Assembly (NCBI GenBank): GCA_934045905.1
Contig: OW203764.1
Span: 33,645,629-33,709,628, forward strand
From: Leuctra nigra
Taxonomy: Eukaryota; Arthropoda; Insecta; Plecoptera; Leuctridae
Direction: 5' to 3'
Length of the DNA stretch: 64,000 bases
The notes under the pieces are model-generated. The model did not search any database and was not told the origin of the DNA. It saw nothing but the letters and a program-made list of their open reading frames with translations. Made by a program: the position numbers and the translations under genes. This document shows, in pieces, positions 1-11,290 of the stretch (the stretch's first letter is position 1; each line of letters starts with the position of its first letter).

Positions 1-252
1 GAAATCAGCATGCAGTTGAATGTTCGCGACAGTTCCATTGACAGCTGTCATTCCCTTGGCGGAAAGCGCGACGTTCATCCGCATCAAGACGTTTGCGACG
101 TTGAAGACGACTACAAGGAGCACGCAGTAGGCGAACTCGCCTGATGACGTGTGCAGGAGGCGAGCGCCGACATTGCCCAGAAGCCGATACGGCGACAGGC
201 CCAGAGCTTTTGACAGGTAGCTTCGAGATTCGATCACGGAGTATACGTCCAT
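1..252 (-). CDS. Gustatory-receptor-like protein, N-terminal exon (partial)
   Basis: Seen: the minus strand is open from an ATG at 252-250 to the window edge (84 codons) and begins MDVYSVIESRSYLSKALGLS. The pattern D-V-Y-x(8)-Y-L-S-K-x-L-G-L-x-P-Y is the usual start of insect gustatory receptors, ahead of the first membrane helix. A hydrophobic stretch follows at about residues 40-56 (FAYCVLLVVVFNVANVL), as expected for helix 1. There is no signal peptide, as is normal for this inverted-topology family. The gene runs off the left edge, so ligand class, length and later exons cannot be judged. Known of the family: ligand-gated cation channels in taste neurons. Longer ATG-initiated frames overlap it in other phases and show no family pattern. 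It could instead be an odorant-receptor relative. Confidence 0.6.
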   Translation of the reverse strand, partial: MDVYSVIESRSYLSKALGLSPYRLLGNVGARLLHTSSGEFAYCVLLVVVFNVANVLMRMNVALSAKGMTAVNGTVANIQLHADF

Positions 253-864
253 TGTTGCAAGATTTCTTCCTCACGATCTACTACTTCTTGTCTTCGTCTG
301 CTGTTGGTCTTGATAATACTGGCCAACTGTTGGAATGGATTAAGTAGAGTGGCGAGGCGTTCAATGAAGTGGCTCTTTCGCTCTTGTGAATTGATGATTG
401 GATATTGTTTGCCCACTAAATGGTTATGAATAATCAATGAGCTTGTTGCGTTGTTGCTATCTGCCAACGGATATTCCTTTTGTTATTTTGTTGATTTTAC
501 AATAAAGCTAAAGATCAACACTAGGGCGGTATTCGTTTGTTTTTGTCGGTTGACCAGCGTCAATTTGTTTTACTAATAAAGTGAATTACATTATCGATTT
601 CATATCATGTAGAGTTTGCTTACACTGATCTCGATTTGACACTCTAACGTAAGGAAACAACGGGCTCTTTTTGCAAGCTAGCATAATGACAAATTAAATA
701 GATAATATAACCTAGGTAGCATAGTATAAACAGTCTAATCATGTATGTCTACTTAATTACATTGAAAGCTTTTTAAGTCGAAAAGTTCGTTGTTTGTAAC
801 ACTGTTATCAAACTTGTAGCAACGAGACGAATCTTTTAATCATGGAACACATGTTGTGGAACAG
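253..864. other. Upstream region of the minus-strand receptor, no gene seen
   Basis: AT-rich sequence without a coding exon or clear repeat. It presumably holds the 5' UTR and promoter of the receptor exon to its left, but I see no TATA box placed well enough to call. Confidence 0.4.
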
Positions 865-1375
865 TTAAGAGTCGACAGGACTCGCAGAAAATTTCGATTT
901 CGATGTAAAAAAAATCCTAGAAATGCATGAGAATGCATTAGCTCTGGTTTGTACGTGACATTTGTGACATTTAATCGTGTGTTGCATGTAGTTATTTTAA
1001 TTCAAATATTGAAAACCACAAAAAACTATAAAAAGGCGGCCCCTACTTTTTTCTTAACAGTTTGACCGATTGTTTTTAAAATTTAACAGCATAGAGATAA
1101 AAAGTAAATCTGTGTCTCTAGTGATCGAAAAAAAAATGTTTTTTCTCGTTTTGAGGAAGTGCTAACATGGGAAATATATGAGTCTCTTTGGCAACTCTGC
1201 CCTGAAATAACTAAACAAAAAATAAAACTTTGGAGCCACTAGAGACACAGATATACTCTTTATCTTTAACCTGTAAAAACTTGAAGACAACCGGTAAAGC
1301 CGTTTAGAAAAAAGTAGGGGCCGCCTTTTTGTGCTTCATAAAACATGGATTTCATCAAGTATCGTAGACTCTTAA
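865..1375 (+). mobile_element. TTAA-flanked MITE, copy 1 (piggyBac-like ends)
   Basis: The body at 869-1371 is flanked by TTAA on both sides (865-868, 1372-1375). It starts GAGTCGAC and ends GTAGACTC, a short imperfect terminal inverted repeat. The inside is also partly palindromic: GGCGGCCCCTAC near 1035 is matched by GTAGGGGCCGCC near 1315. A second copy in the same orientation is at 60816-61354. It has no ORF. TTAA target duplication is typical of piggyBac-type transposases, so a non-autonomous piggyBac-like element is the best reading. Confidence 0.65.
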
Positions 1376-1379
1376 CATT

Positions 1380-1580
1380 TTCTTTTACGTGGCCTACGCA
1401 TTTGGTTTCTCAGCCTTGGTGCCTATAGTCGCGACCAAGAGAGGAACAAGCTGCTTTGTTCCGTCTATCCATCGGCTACAGCATCTTGTTCCGCCTCCTG
1501 GGATGCTGTGGCATCAGCAACAGTCACGTGAGCTTTCTCTCGGGCGTTGAGAACTTCACCGGTTTCATTCAATCATAAAA
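1380..1580. other. GC-rich segment with open frames on both strands, unassigned
   Basis: This stretch is much richer in GC than its surroundings. On the plus strand 1431-1578 is open. It contains ...LFRLLGCCGISNSH and a possible donor (CAC|GTGAGC, about 1525). A CCG motif recalls the large loop of tetraspanins, but nothing else supports that. The minus strand is open over the same stretch. It may be an exon or a decayed transposon ORF; I cannot decide. Confidence 0.2.
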
Positions 1581-1965
1581 TTGTTAAAAATTATTTTTAT
1601 ATATTTTTTTATAGGTACACTCGACAATTCATAAAACGGTATTTGAAAGAAATGGATTGTCTGAAAAAAATGTGATGGCATCATCTGATGAAGTCTATAC
1701 TTACTCGTCATATACCTCTAGTAGTTGAGCTCTGATTTCATTGATAATAACAAGGATTGATTGTCAAGGAACCTGACCAGCAGCCAATATGTTTCGTTCA
1801 AATACCGTTTTATGAATTGTCGGGTGTACCTACACTTTTGGGTGATTGATCGCATTCGTAACAAACCTCTTAATATTTGCCCCCATCCACCGGTTATTAC
1901 ATCTACTCTTCTGTTCAAGAAATTATTTAATTTTGAATTATTTATATTGAGGCAAATCATATATA

Positions 1966-3426
1966 GTGAGGGATGTAAGCACAAAAATAGTGCAAAATGT
2001 TATACTAATTTTTCCTTGAGCAGTCTTATAGGAAATTTTTCGCTCTCCCATAATTTCGATATCCTCAAAAAATCGGGCGGCCATTTTGGGCCCCAGGGCT
2101 GTCCAAAGTGCCAAAAAGTGTGTATTTCAGTGAAATTATTAAACTTTTTTAAACTTATTGTTCTTGTATAATAAACAATGTGTCAGGAACGTACGATAAA
2201 AAAATAAAATTTCTAAGTCTAACTCAAGTTGTATTTATTTAAGAAATTAAAGATGTCGGCGAGTAAGCTCTAAAATGACCGCCATTTTCAGGGAATTCGT
2301 GTTTCAAGGTTGCAGTTGCTTATGTATGTTCATATTATGGACATTTAACTTAAAAATCGATGTATCACGAAATTAACCCTTTGGGGGGTGGGGGGTGGAG
2401 ACCTAAAGGTTTCGATGTGTGTAAAATAATCCATAGTAGATAGAGACTAATAATTTCTTGCACACACTAATAAAACTGTGCTCTGTTCGAAAAAAATCAC
2501 GAGATCCCAAAATTATGCCGCCATCTTCGATGAGACGCGTTTATATTTCGTTATTTTGCGCACAGCAGTTGAAAAATGATGATAAATTTACTACTTTGCT
2601 CATCCCTTGTTCACTGCAAAGGTATTGAGTCACCGCCTCCTGAACTAAAATTACATGTTAAAATCCCTCTCTTGGGACGTTTTATCAACACACAAATGAA
2701 GTTTTAGGGAGAACTGTTGGAGATACAGAGAATATGCAAATTACAAATGTCTTTATTATCATTAGGGCTATATTTTATGTCAAATAAACTTTTTCGTATT
2801 GTATAAAGAACGTACTGAAATTTATGAAAAAAGAAATATAAGCTCTTTTTATCCAAGATGGCGGCATTATTTTGAGTTCTCGTATTTTTTTTTGAAGAGA
2901 GCACATTTTCTTTAGTATGTGCATGGAACCATTTTTATCTAGCTAGTGTGGCCTATTGTATACACATCGAAACCTTTAGGGCTCCACCCCCCACCCCCCA
3001 AAGGGTTAATTTCGTGACCCATAGATTTTTAAGTTCAAAGTCCATAATATGAACCTACATAAGCAACTGCAACCTTGAAACACGAATTCCCTGAAAATGG
3101 CGGCCATTTTAGAGCTTACTCGCCGACATCTTTAATTTCTTGAATAAATACAACTTTGGTTAGACTTAGAATTTTTATTTTTTTATCGTACGTTCCTGAC
3201 ACATTGTTTATTATACAAGAACGATTAATTTACAAAAGTTTTATAATTTCACTGAAATACACACTTTTTGGCACTTTGGACAGCCCTGGGGCCCAAAATG
3301 GCCGCCCGATTTTTTGAGGATATCGAAATTATGAAAGAGCGGAAAATTTCCTATAAGACTGCCAAAGGAAAAATTAGTATCACATTTTGCACTATTTTGC
3401 CAAATGTATGTGCTAACAGCCCTCAC
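1966..3426. mobile_element. 1.46-kb foldback element with TA target sites
   Basis: The sequence is close to one long palindrome. It starts GTGAGGGATGTAAGCAC just after TA (1964-1965) and ends GTGCTAACAGCCCTCAC just before TA (3427-3428). The arms match through 2040-2175 versus 3240-3370, 2190-2420 versus 2960-3210, and more loosely to the centre near 2680. There is no transposase ORF; the translations seen are shadows of the palindrome. TA duplication suggests a Tc1/mariner-type non-autonomous element. The arms carry GGCGGCCATTTT blocks. Confidence 0.7.
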
Positions 3427-3550
3427 TAATAATAATTACAGTCGGCATTGATTTTCTATAATTTTGCTCATTCAAAATCTACGATTAATTAATAAAAAAA
3501 ATCCAAGTATCTTTTATCTTGTATCTTGTATTATCTTTCACTAATTAACT

Positions 3551-5394
3551 ATCCCCATAAAAAAACACTTCGTGTAAAAACACCAGCCAAGTCTCTTACA
3601 CTAAAAAATAATAATGAAATCTAAAAATTCTGCACTGAAAAGTAGTGATATCAAAAAATTAGCCAAGTCAAAACTTTACTTGAAAATCAAAAAATACTTG
3701 GCGCATCGTGTATATAAATAGTTGAGAAGTATATGCCAGATATGAAATATACATCAAATATACATGGATACATATAATATACCTATAATGCCCTAAAAAA
3801 CGATGCGCCAAGTATTTTTTGATTTTCAAATAAAGTTTTGACTTGGCTAATTTTTTGATATCACTACTTTTCAGTGCAGAATTTTAAGATTTCATTATTT
3901 TTTTTTAGTTGAAGAGACTTGGCTGGTATTTTTACACGAAGTGTTTTTTTATGGGGATATCACTACTTTTTTTAGTTTATTCTTAAACTTATGTGTGACA
4001 CATATCAAATGAACAATTACTAAATCCTTTAAAAAAAATCACCCTTAACAATTTGGTTATTCTCATAAAGAATAGCAAAGGTTTCATTCCAATCGGTCAA
4101 CCCAGTTCCGAGAAATGGCAACACTTCGGTTTTCAAAATGGCTGCTGAACTTTCTGTACTGACACATAGAATTTATAACTATAAATGATGTGTATCATTT
4201 TAAGCTTTCTGATTATGTATTTATTGTATAGGAGGGGATTATAAAAATTTATAAATTTGAATGACGTCATTTCCGGCCTCATAAATAGGAAAATTCTAGT
4301 TTGACTGTTCCTATTCCATAGAGATGGCCTTCCGAATCGTTTGGCGCTAGTTTCATACCGATCTGTCAACCAGTTTTCGAGATATTACGTTTCTTCCGGT
4401 TTCAAAATGGCTGCTGAAATCCTTGACCTCTTGAATTATGATTTAAACATGATTACATTTTATTATAAGCTGTCTCAAATAGTATAGTTATTGCATCAAA
4501 ATGTAAATTTGTGAGATTTTTTAAATGTGTGGCGTCATTTCCGGTTTCGGTATGAGAAACTGCAAATATTATTGATGATAAAACATAAAGTTGACCGTCT
4601 TAATTGCTTAGCGCTGGTTTCGTTCAAATCTATTTAGCCGCTATTAAGATATAATGTCACTTCCGGTTTGAAAATGGCGGCTTCCGGTTGGTTTTATAAC
4701 AAGTCAAATGAGATCTCAAAAGTACATACGTTACATAAATATCAAAATAATCGGATGTACTTTTGCTGCCGAAATGCCAATCGATGTATTTCAAAATTCA
4801 TTACGTCATTTCCGGTTTCGTTAATATGATTTTTAGTCTTATGCTAATGATAACCTATATAGTTAACCGTCTGAATCGTTTAACGTAAATTTCGTTCCAA
4901 TCTGTCCAGCCATTGTCAAGATATGACGTCACTTCCGGTTTCAAAATGGCGGCACAAAAAATTCATGGGGTGAAGGTTAAATCAGACGCCAAAAGTGCAC
5001 ACGTGGTAAAAATGTGAGATCAATCGATTCAGCCGTTTATGCTGTGGCCTGTTTACCGGATTTTAGCTCCAGCCTACTACTACTACTACTATACTACTAC
5101 TACTGAGATTATTATTATTATTATTATGAAAACCGCCCTAAAACACGGTTTTCACGGCCCTATAGTTTGCAAGCGGCATATCCTATTGTTCCCAAATTTG
5201 GTATATGTTGTAGGGTGGGCCATAGCTCGATATTAAGATATTTCGTAACAATGTGAGATTTCCCAATTTTAAGATCCAGTAGGCCGAAAATGCCATGTTG
5301 TTGCTTAGAGTAAAAGTGGGTTTGCTCCAGCCTTTTTAAATGAGTGTGTGCGCCGTACGACTTGGCTGGCGTGGAGCGACCGCTCCACTAGATC
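3551..5394 (+). repeat. 1.8-kb composite repeat, copy A
   Basis: The left end is a 408-bp foldback (3551-3958, ATCCCCATAAAA ... TTTTATGGGGAT). The middle (about 4060-4960) holds four diverged units of about 280 bp. Each contains a TTCCGG-type block followed by AAAATGGC(G/T)GC. A (TAC)n then (ATT)n microsatellite follows at 5073-5127. The right end is the perfect hairpin GTGGAGCGACCGCTCCAC followed by TAG. The reverse complement of the whole unit is at 49497-51304. No ORF of note. The class is unknown. Confidence 0.7.
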
Positions 5395-5437
5395 TAATTA
5401 TCTTTTATCTTTTCGCATTTTCTAATCTTTTATCTTG

Positions 5438-5832
5438 TTGAGCGAGCGAAGCGAGCGTCTCCTTTTGTCTCCTTTGGCACGGACCTCTGTTTTTTTTGTT
5501 TTTTCTTGTTTTTTCTGTTACTGAGGCTATACATGTTACAGTTTTTCTTCGATCGAGCTGAAATTTTGCACACATGTTCATACATTCTCTGGGCGTTGCT
5601 GACCCCAAATTTGTTTGAAATATATTCATTGGCTAAAATTTAAATAAACATCTCCTGATGGTAGGTTGAAAAATGAAACTGGTCTTCGATAAATCTGATC
5701 AAACTCATATTTTGGCTATACAGGTCAGAGTTTTTCTTTGATCGAGCTTAAATTTTGCACACATGTAAAACCAACCTTCTCTGTTTGCATACCATATTTT
5801 TTTTGAAATCCATTCAATGGTTAAAATTAAAA
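5438..5832 (+). mobile_element. HINE-like element, 5' part
   Basis: It starts TTGAGCGAGCGAAGCGAGCG, the 5' end of the window's commonest repeat family. It continues with the family's GGCACGGACCTCTG and poly-T blocks. It is cut short at 5832 by the opposite-strand copy that follows. Confidence 0.65.
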
Positions 5833-6810
5833 CTAGGAAAACGCTCTGTGGGACGCGTTGATAAGCGAGCACGGATACGTGCAACACCTCGAACCATAAT
5901 TCCTTAAAACACGGCAATAATATACCTACTGAAAGCTAGAAGCACGATCCACAAAATTATATAAATAATAACTGCATTTGAGTCCCATTGCAAGTTAGTA
6001 ACAGACACTTTTATATTTATTAATTGGAGTATTTAGTTGTTATAATAGGGATTTATTCAAAATAATAATTAATAAATACAGAGATTGAAACTCACAAAAT
6101 AGGCAACATAACATAATTTAAGAAATATTATTCAAACAGTGACTTGCAGTTCCATACAACAGAGCAATTATTTATTACCCAACACATTGTAACTATAAAT
6201 AACATATCGACTGAATAAATAAAATAATTCATAAACGTAATTTCATTTTTCAACCCACCAATCTGTTTCTACAATCAAACAGACATTTCGCCGGTCTACA
6301 AATAATTCGCTAAGCATTTGAAAGAATTGAAAGTAAGACTGCATGTTAAAACTCTTATAAACAATAAACACCTATACTATCGGTTAAAATAAAATAAAAT
6401 CTATAACCACCCAGGTATTGCTAAAACAATACCAATCTAACTGTAAAACGTATTCTAGCAATAATAGATAGGCAGCTGCTTTCTTCCGAGTGTGTTTTAT
6501 ATGGGGCGCATCGAGCGGCCGCAACGGACTCCTCGAACTATTTATAATATAATGCTAATCGAATTTAATTATTTATTTATCGAATGCTATTTATATGGGA
6601 AAACACGATTTTTTTTTTATTTATGGACGGATCTTTCTCAAAAACTATACAGGTCCAAGTTAGTATGAGATGAAGGTGTGTACAAAATAAATTTCAGATC
6701 GATACGTTGACCGGTGCGACCTGGGTTGACGCGACAAAAAACAAAAAAACAAACACACACACAGAGAAAGTGCCGCAAGAGTCAAGTGAAGACGCTCGCT
6801 CCGCTCGCTT
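5833..6810 (-). mobile_element. HINE-like element, full length, divergent subfamily
   Basis: Read on the minus strand it starts at the AGCGAGCGGAGCGAGCG block (about 6808) and ends in CTAG at 5836-5833, preceded by the family's AACGCG-type hairpin region. The interior is shared with 18408-18641 and 19980-21010 but not with the shorter copies. Confidence 0.6.
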
Positions 6811-6821
6811 TATTAATAAGT

Positions 6822-7062
6822 CAGTAGTTACGAATTACAGAAACGTCTGAAGTCCAGCCGAACACGATTATTTTATTTATAGACGGATCTTTCTCAAAAA
6901 CTATACAGGTCCAAGTTAGTATGAGATGAAGGTGTGTACAAAATTTCAGATCGATACGTTGACCGGTGCGACCTGGGTTGACGCGACAAAAAAAAACTAA
7001 CAAACACACACACACAGAAAGTGCCGCAAGAGTCAAGTGAAGACGCTCGCTCCGCTCGCTTA
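6822..7062 (-). mobile_element. HINE-like 5' end, tandem partial duplicate
   Basis: Repeats about 200 bp of the neighbour at 6600-6810, including the CGATACGTTGACCGGTGCGA block and the terminal GCGAGCGGAGCGAGCG, with small indels. Confidence 0.55.
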
Positions 7063-7476
7063 ATAAATATCTCCTGATAGGCTGAAAAATGAAAACGGTC
7101 TTCGATAATTCTGATCAAACTCATATTTTGAATGATCTTTAAGACCAATATTGTCTCTTATTTTACAAAATTTCATCCCAATCAGTTAAGAACTTATGAA
7201 CTTATTGGCATTTTTAATATCTGTCAGTAATGAAGTATCTTAATGAATGTTTTCCAGTGCCAATTGAAAATTGATTCTGATTTGCTTTATGAACCAGGTG
7301 CTTAGATGCTATTTTAAAGTTTCGATGAAAAGCATATACTTTTAAGTTGATCATATCATAATCAATTCAATATAGATGTTTATGTTTTCTGTGCGTTGTG
7401 TACGCATTTCCGGTTTGAGAATTTGCACGTACCCCGTGCTCGCTCATCAACGCGTTACACTTAGCGTTTTCCCTAG
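7063..7476 (+). mobile_element. HINE-like element, 3' part
   Basis: Begins inside the family core (ATCTCCTGATAGGCTG) and ends with the GTGCTCGCTCATCAACGCGT block, the TTAGCG arm and CTAG (7473-7476) followed by T. Confidence 0.65.
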
Positions 7477-7501
7477 TTTCTTAGATACTGACGTTGAGTC
7501 T

Positions 7502-8321
7502 ATCTTGTTGAGCGAGAGAAGCGAGCGTCTCCTTTTAGCTCATTTGGCACGGACCTCTTTTTTTTTTTTTTTTTTTTTTTTGTTTTGTTACTGACGATAT
7601 ACAGGTCAGAGTTTTTCTTCGATCGAGCTGAAATTTTGCACGCGTGTTCGGACAATCTCTGGGCGTTGCAGACCCTAATGTTTTTGAAATCCACTGATTG
7701 GCTAAAATTGAAATAAACATCTCCTGATAGATTGAAAAATGATAATGGTCTTCGCTAAATCTGATCAAACTCATATTTTGGCTATACAGGTCAGAGTTTT
7801 TCTTTGATCGAGCTGAAATTTTGCACACATGTAAAACCAACCTTCTCTGTTTGCAGACCTTAATTTTTTTGAAATCCATTCAATGGTTAAAATTTAAATA
7901 AATATCTCCTGATAGGCTGAAAAATGAAAACGGTTTCGATAATTCTGATCAAACTCATATTTTGCATGATCATTAAGACCATCATTGTCTCTTATTTTAC
8001 AAAATTTCATCCCAATCAGTTAAGAACGTATGAATTGATTGACATTTTTTAATATCTGTCAGTGATGAAGTATCGAAATGAATGTTTTCCAGTGCCAATT
8101 GAATTAAATATGATTTGCTATATTCATGGCTTGCTTTCAGGGTGCTTAGATGCTATTTTCAAGTTTCGATGAAAAGCATATACTTTATGTTGAAAGAGTG
8201 ATCATATTTCAATTCAATATGGATGTATATGTTTTCTGGGCGTTGTGTACGCATTTCCGGTTCGAGAATTTGCATGTACCCGTGCTCGCTCATCAACGCG
8301 TTACACTGAGCGTTTTCCTAG
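7502..8321 (+). mobile_element. HINE-like element, full length (reference copy)
   Basis: 5' end TTGTTGAGCGAGAGAAGCGAGC; poly-T at 7558-7580; an internal core unit repeated in tandem (7600-7715 and 7785-7905). The 3' part holds GTGCTCGCTCA, which is the inverse of the 5' TGAGCGAGC. A CGCTCA ... TGAGCG stem-loop follows, then TTTTC and CTAG (8318-8321) before T. Known: Helentron-associated elements have a left terminal repeat, an inverted right copy placed subterminally, and a 3' stem-loop. The CTAG end is also Helitron-like. No coding capacity. Confidence 0.65.
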
Positions 8322-8326
8322 TATAG

Positions 8327-8462
8327 GTATGTGTGCAAAATTTCAGCTCGATCGGAAAAAATTGTGGCCTGTGCCGTTGGGCCAAACACAAAGAAAAGAG
8401 AAAAAAGAAACAGAGGAAGTGTCCAAAAGTGCAGAATGGAGTCGCTCACAGCGCTTGCTCAA
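8327..8462 (-). mobile_element. HINE-like element, 5' fragment
   Basis: Contains the family blocks GTGTGCAAAATTTCAGCTCG and TGGAGTCGCTC, diverged from the other copies. Confidence 0.5.
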
Positions 8463-9860
8463 TCACATTCTTTTATAGCGATACGCTAAGGGTGATATTC
8501 CAGTAACATAGCACTAGATGTTCACCCTTAGCTCCATTTCAATAAGGAAAGTCATAATGTAAAACAAATTGGATTGGAGCATGGCAAGAACTATGTGATA
8601 AGTTAATCGTCTCTTATCAGCGTCTAATGGTGCTAATTGCCAGATGCAAGTGTGGGAAAGCAAGTAGTTGAGATTGTTTGTCCAGCAGAGAAGTTGTGTG
8701 GGTTCTTTCTTCAAGATTCACTGCAAACACATTGAGGCAAGTTGGTGAAATATCTCTTAAATATGTTTTTAATAAGAAGGATCTTTACTAGACCGACACA
8801 TTCCAGATTGTGGCAATTTCGTTAAAGGGGACGGACATGTGAGCATTTAAAATGTAAAAGTGAAAATTTGTATGAACACATTGCATGAAAACCAACAGTC
8901 CTATTCAAAATTTTCTTGGTTTATATGAGACGTGCCACATTATGGAACATTTTAACGAAGAAGAAAAATATGTAATTTTAATAATATTTGTTGATATTTT
9001 AACATTTCCCCAATAACTGCACAAATTTTTAAGAAAAATTTAATTAACATAAATCTTTTGGCTAAATTTAGAATGATTGTATTTCGTTAATTCATAATGC
9101 ACTCAAAGTGCCGCAAAGTTCATATAATTATCTCAAATAGAACCAGAGACAATTGTTTCTAATCCTAAAATAAATCTTAATTAAGATAAATGAGTTTAAA
9201 GTTTGGTATTATAATGAACCTGACATACACATTTGAAACCCTTTTTTTGATAGTGAAGATCAACTAAAAACAACTGCTTTAAATCTCCATGGCAATAAAA
9301 ACATTACAAAATATGTAAATAAAATAAACAAAATTTTTACCTTTTTTTCACATGCCAGTCCCCTAAAGCAAAAATTAAGAAAACGCTCTGTAAAACGCGT
9401 TGATTAGAGAGCAGAGTATTGCATGTAAATTCATATGTGTGTGAAAGTTGCTGTATAGTATGGCTATTAGGACAATATAACCAAATCCAATGAACAGTGT
9501 TATAATTTCTTTGAATTTTATTTGAATATATTATATTCGATGAATATTAAAATAAGAATACATTTTGGATAAGATACCACTAACACTAAATTCTCTTAGC
9601 CGGGCGATATGTTTAAAAACTGAAATTTCTTAAATAATATCACGAAAATTTCAAATAGTATTTCAGACAAGTCGGCCAGGAACTTGAAGAATTGACAAAT
9701 TACTGCCTATTTCAGGCGCGTAGGAAGGAGGGTGGATGGAAGGTAATTCCCCCACCCCCCACTCGAGCAGGCTGACCCCCCTTCACCATACAGAATTTAG
9801 TTTAACGTCCCATAATCACTTATAAATTAAACATGTTTTTAAAGATTCATGACTATTATC
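8463..9860. other. Intergenic, no gene seen
   Basis: AT-rich. A badly decayed HINE-like 3' end (AAAACGCTCTGTAAAACGCG) lies near 9380-9420. A C-rich/G-rich patch is at 9715-9780. No exon found on either strand. Confidence 0.4.
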
Positions 9861-9866
9861 ATTACC

Positions 9867-10088
9867 AATTCAACATTTTGGGATACTTCGTCAGTTTTTT
9901 TTTTATAAAATAATGTATTAATTAAAAATGCTTATAATCAATACTGTTGACAGAAATAGGTAAATAATTGTATAATTAGCAATTCAACATTTTGGGATAC
10001 TTCGTAATTTTTTTAATAAAATACTGTATTAATTAAAAATGCTTATAATCAATACTGTTGACAGAAATAGGTAAATAATTGTATATTT
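9867..10088 (+). repeat. About 110-bp tandem duplication
   Basis: Two adjacent copies of an AT-rich unit beginning AATTCAACATTTTGGGATAC and containing AATACTGTTGACAGAAATAG (about 9867-9978 and 9979-10088), nearly identical. Confidence 0.7.
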
Positions 10089-10439
10089 TTTTTTTGAAAA
10101 TAGGTTTTTGTTTACTTTTTAATCTTTTTAACTTTGTTAAAAGCTTTTGTCCTGAGGAAGATTTTGATATTAAAATTGAAACTGTTGACAGATATAAAAT
10201 CGTGGGATTTAAAGATATAAAATATGAGATTGTTTGTTGTAATTTAGTTCAGCATCACATAATTTCTTTTTAATTGCTTACATTCGAAAAAACTCTGCAG
10301 GTGGCAATTGTAAGTTTGTTTGCTTCAGTTCGTGCATTATAAAACTTTAAAATGTTTTTATTCTAAAAAGCGCTAATAAAGTTGGGGGGTTTCGCCTCCA
10401 GATCCCCCCCCCCTCGCAGGTGTCGAAATCCCCTCCCAT

Positions 10440-11290
10440 CCCATTATGGAAGTAGTTTCTACGCGTGGCCATTTTATATGTTATTTTTTTAATTTGTCAA
10501 ATATCCCGAAGAAATTTCAAAGAAATTCATCGCAATTTTCAGGTATATTTCCTGTTTTTTTCTATAAGGTCAGTAAAGGAACAAATATAACACGCATATC
10601 AAATCGGATGCAGTTCGAAGGCTCGCTTATCAACACGTTACACAGAGTGTTTTTTTTTGTAGTCGATAACGGTGGCGCAAGCGCTCGGCCGTTTTAGCAA
10701 ATTGAGAGAGAAAAATTGTTTCATAAGTGGGTGTAACATTGATAGGAAATTCACATGATCAGTCTGATTGTACATTAGAACCACTCTTTAGAAGAAAGAG
10801 TGCATTTTTGCTTCATACATTGTTAATTAGGCGTCGGTTTCAACAAAACCGCCCAAAACTATGAAATTTCCGATACGATTGGAGACCCAAACCATGGCAC
10901 ATTATTAAAATTAAATTTTATACGTCAACTATAGCGACCTGCATATAATTCCATTCAATTCCAACCAATTGAATGAAGGATTTGGCTGAAACTTTGTAAG
11001 ATTTGAGACAATGCTGGTTTAAATGACTTGTCAAAATTTCAAATAGACCGGACCTACCAATCGGAAAATTATTTTTTCAAAACTCATAATGTTGGTTCAA
11101 AATGTCAACCAATCAACGGATTTCAAAAATAAATAGGGTCTGCATCGCCCAGAGATGGTCCGAACATGTGTGCAAAATTTCTGCTCTATCGGAGAAAATA
11201 TGTGACTTGTATACGAGCAGTAACAGAAAAACACACAAAAAAACAGAGGTCCGTGCCAAAAGAAGCCAAATGGAGTCGCTCGCTCAATTA
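10440..11290. mobile_element. Decayed HINE-like remnants
   Basis: 10440-10650 holds a degenerate plus-strand 3' end (GGCTCGCTTATCAACACGTT). 10960-11290 holds a minus-strand copy ending in GGAGTCGCTCGCTCAATT. Both lack intact termini on the other side. Confidence 0.5.
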
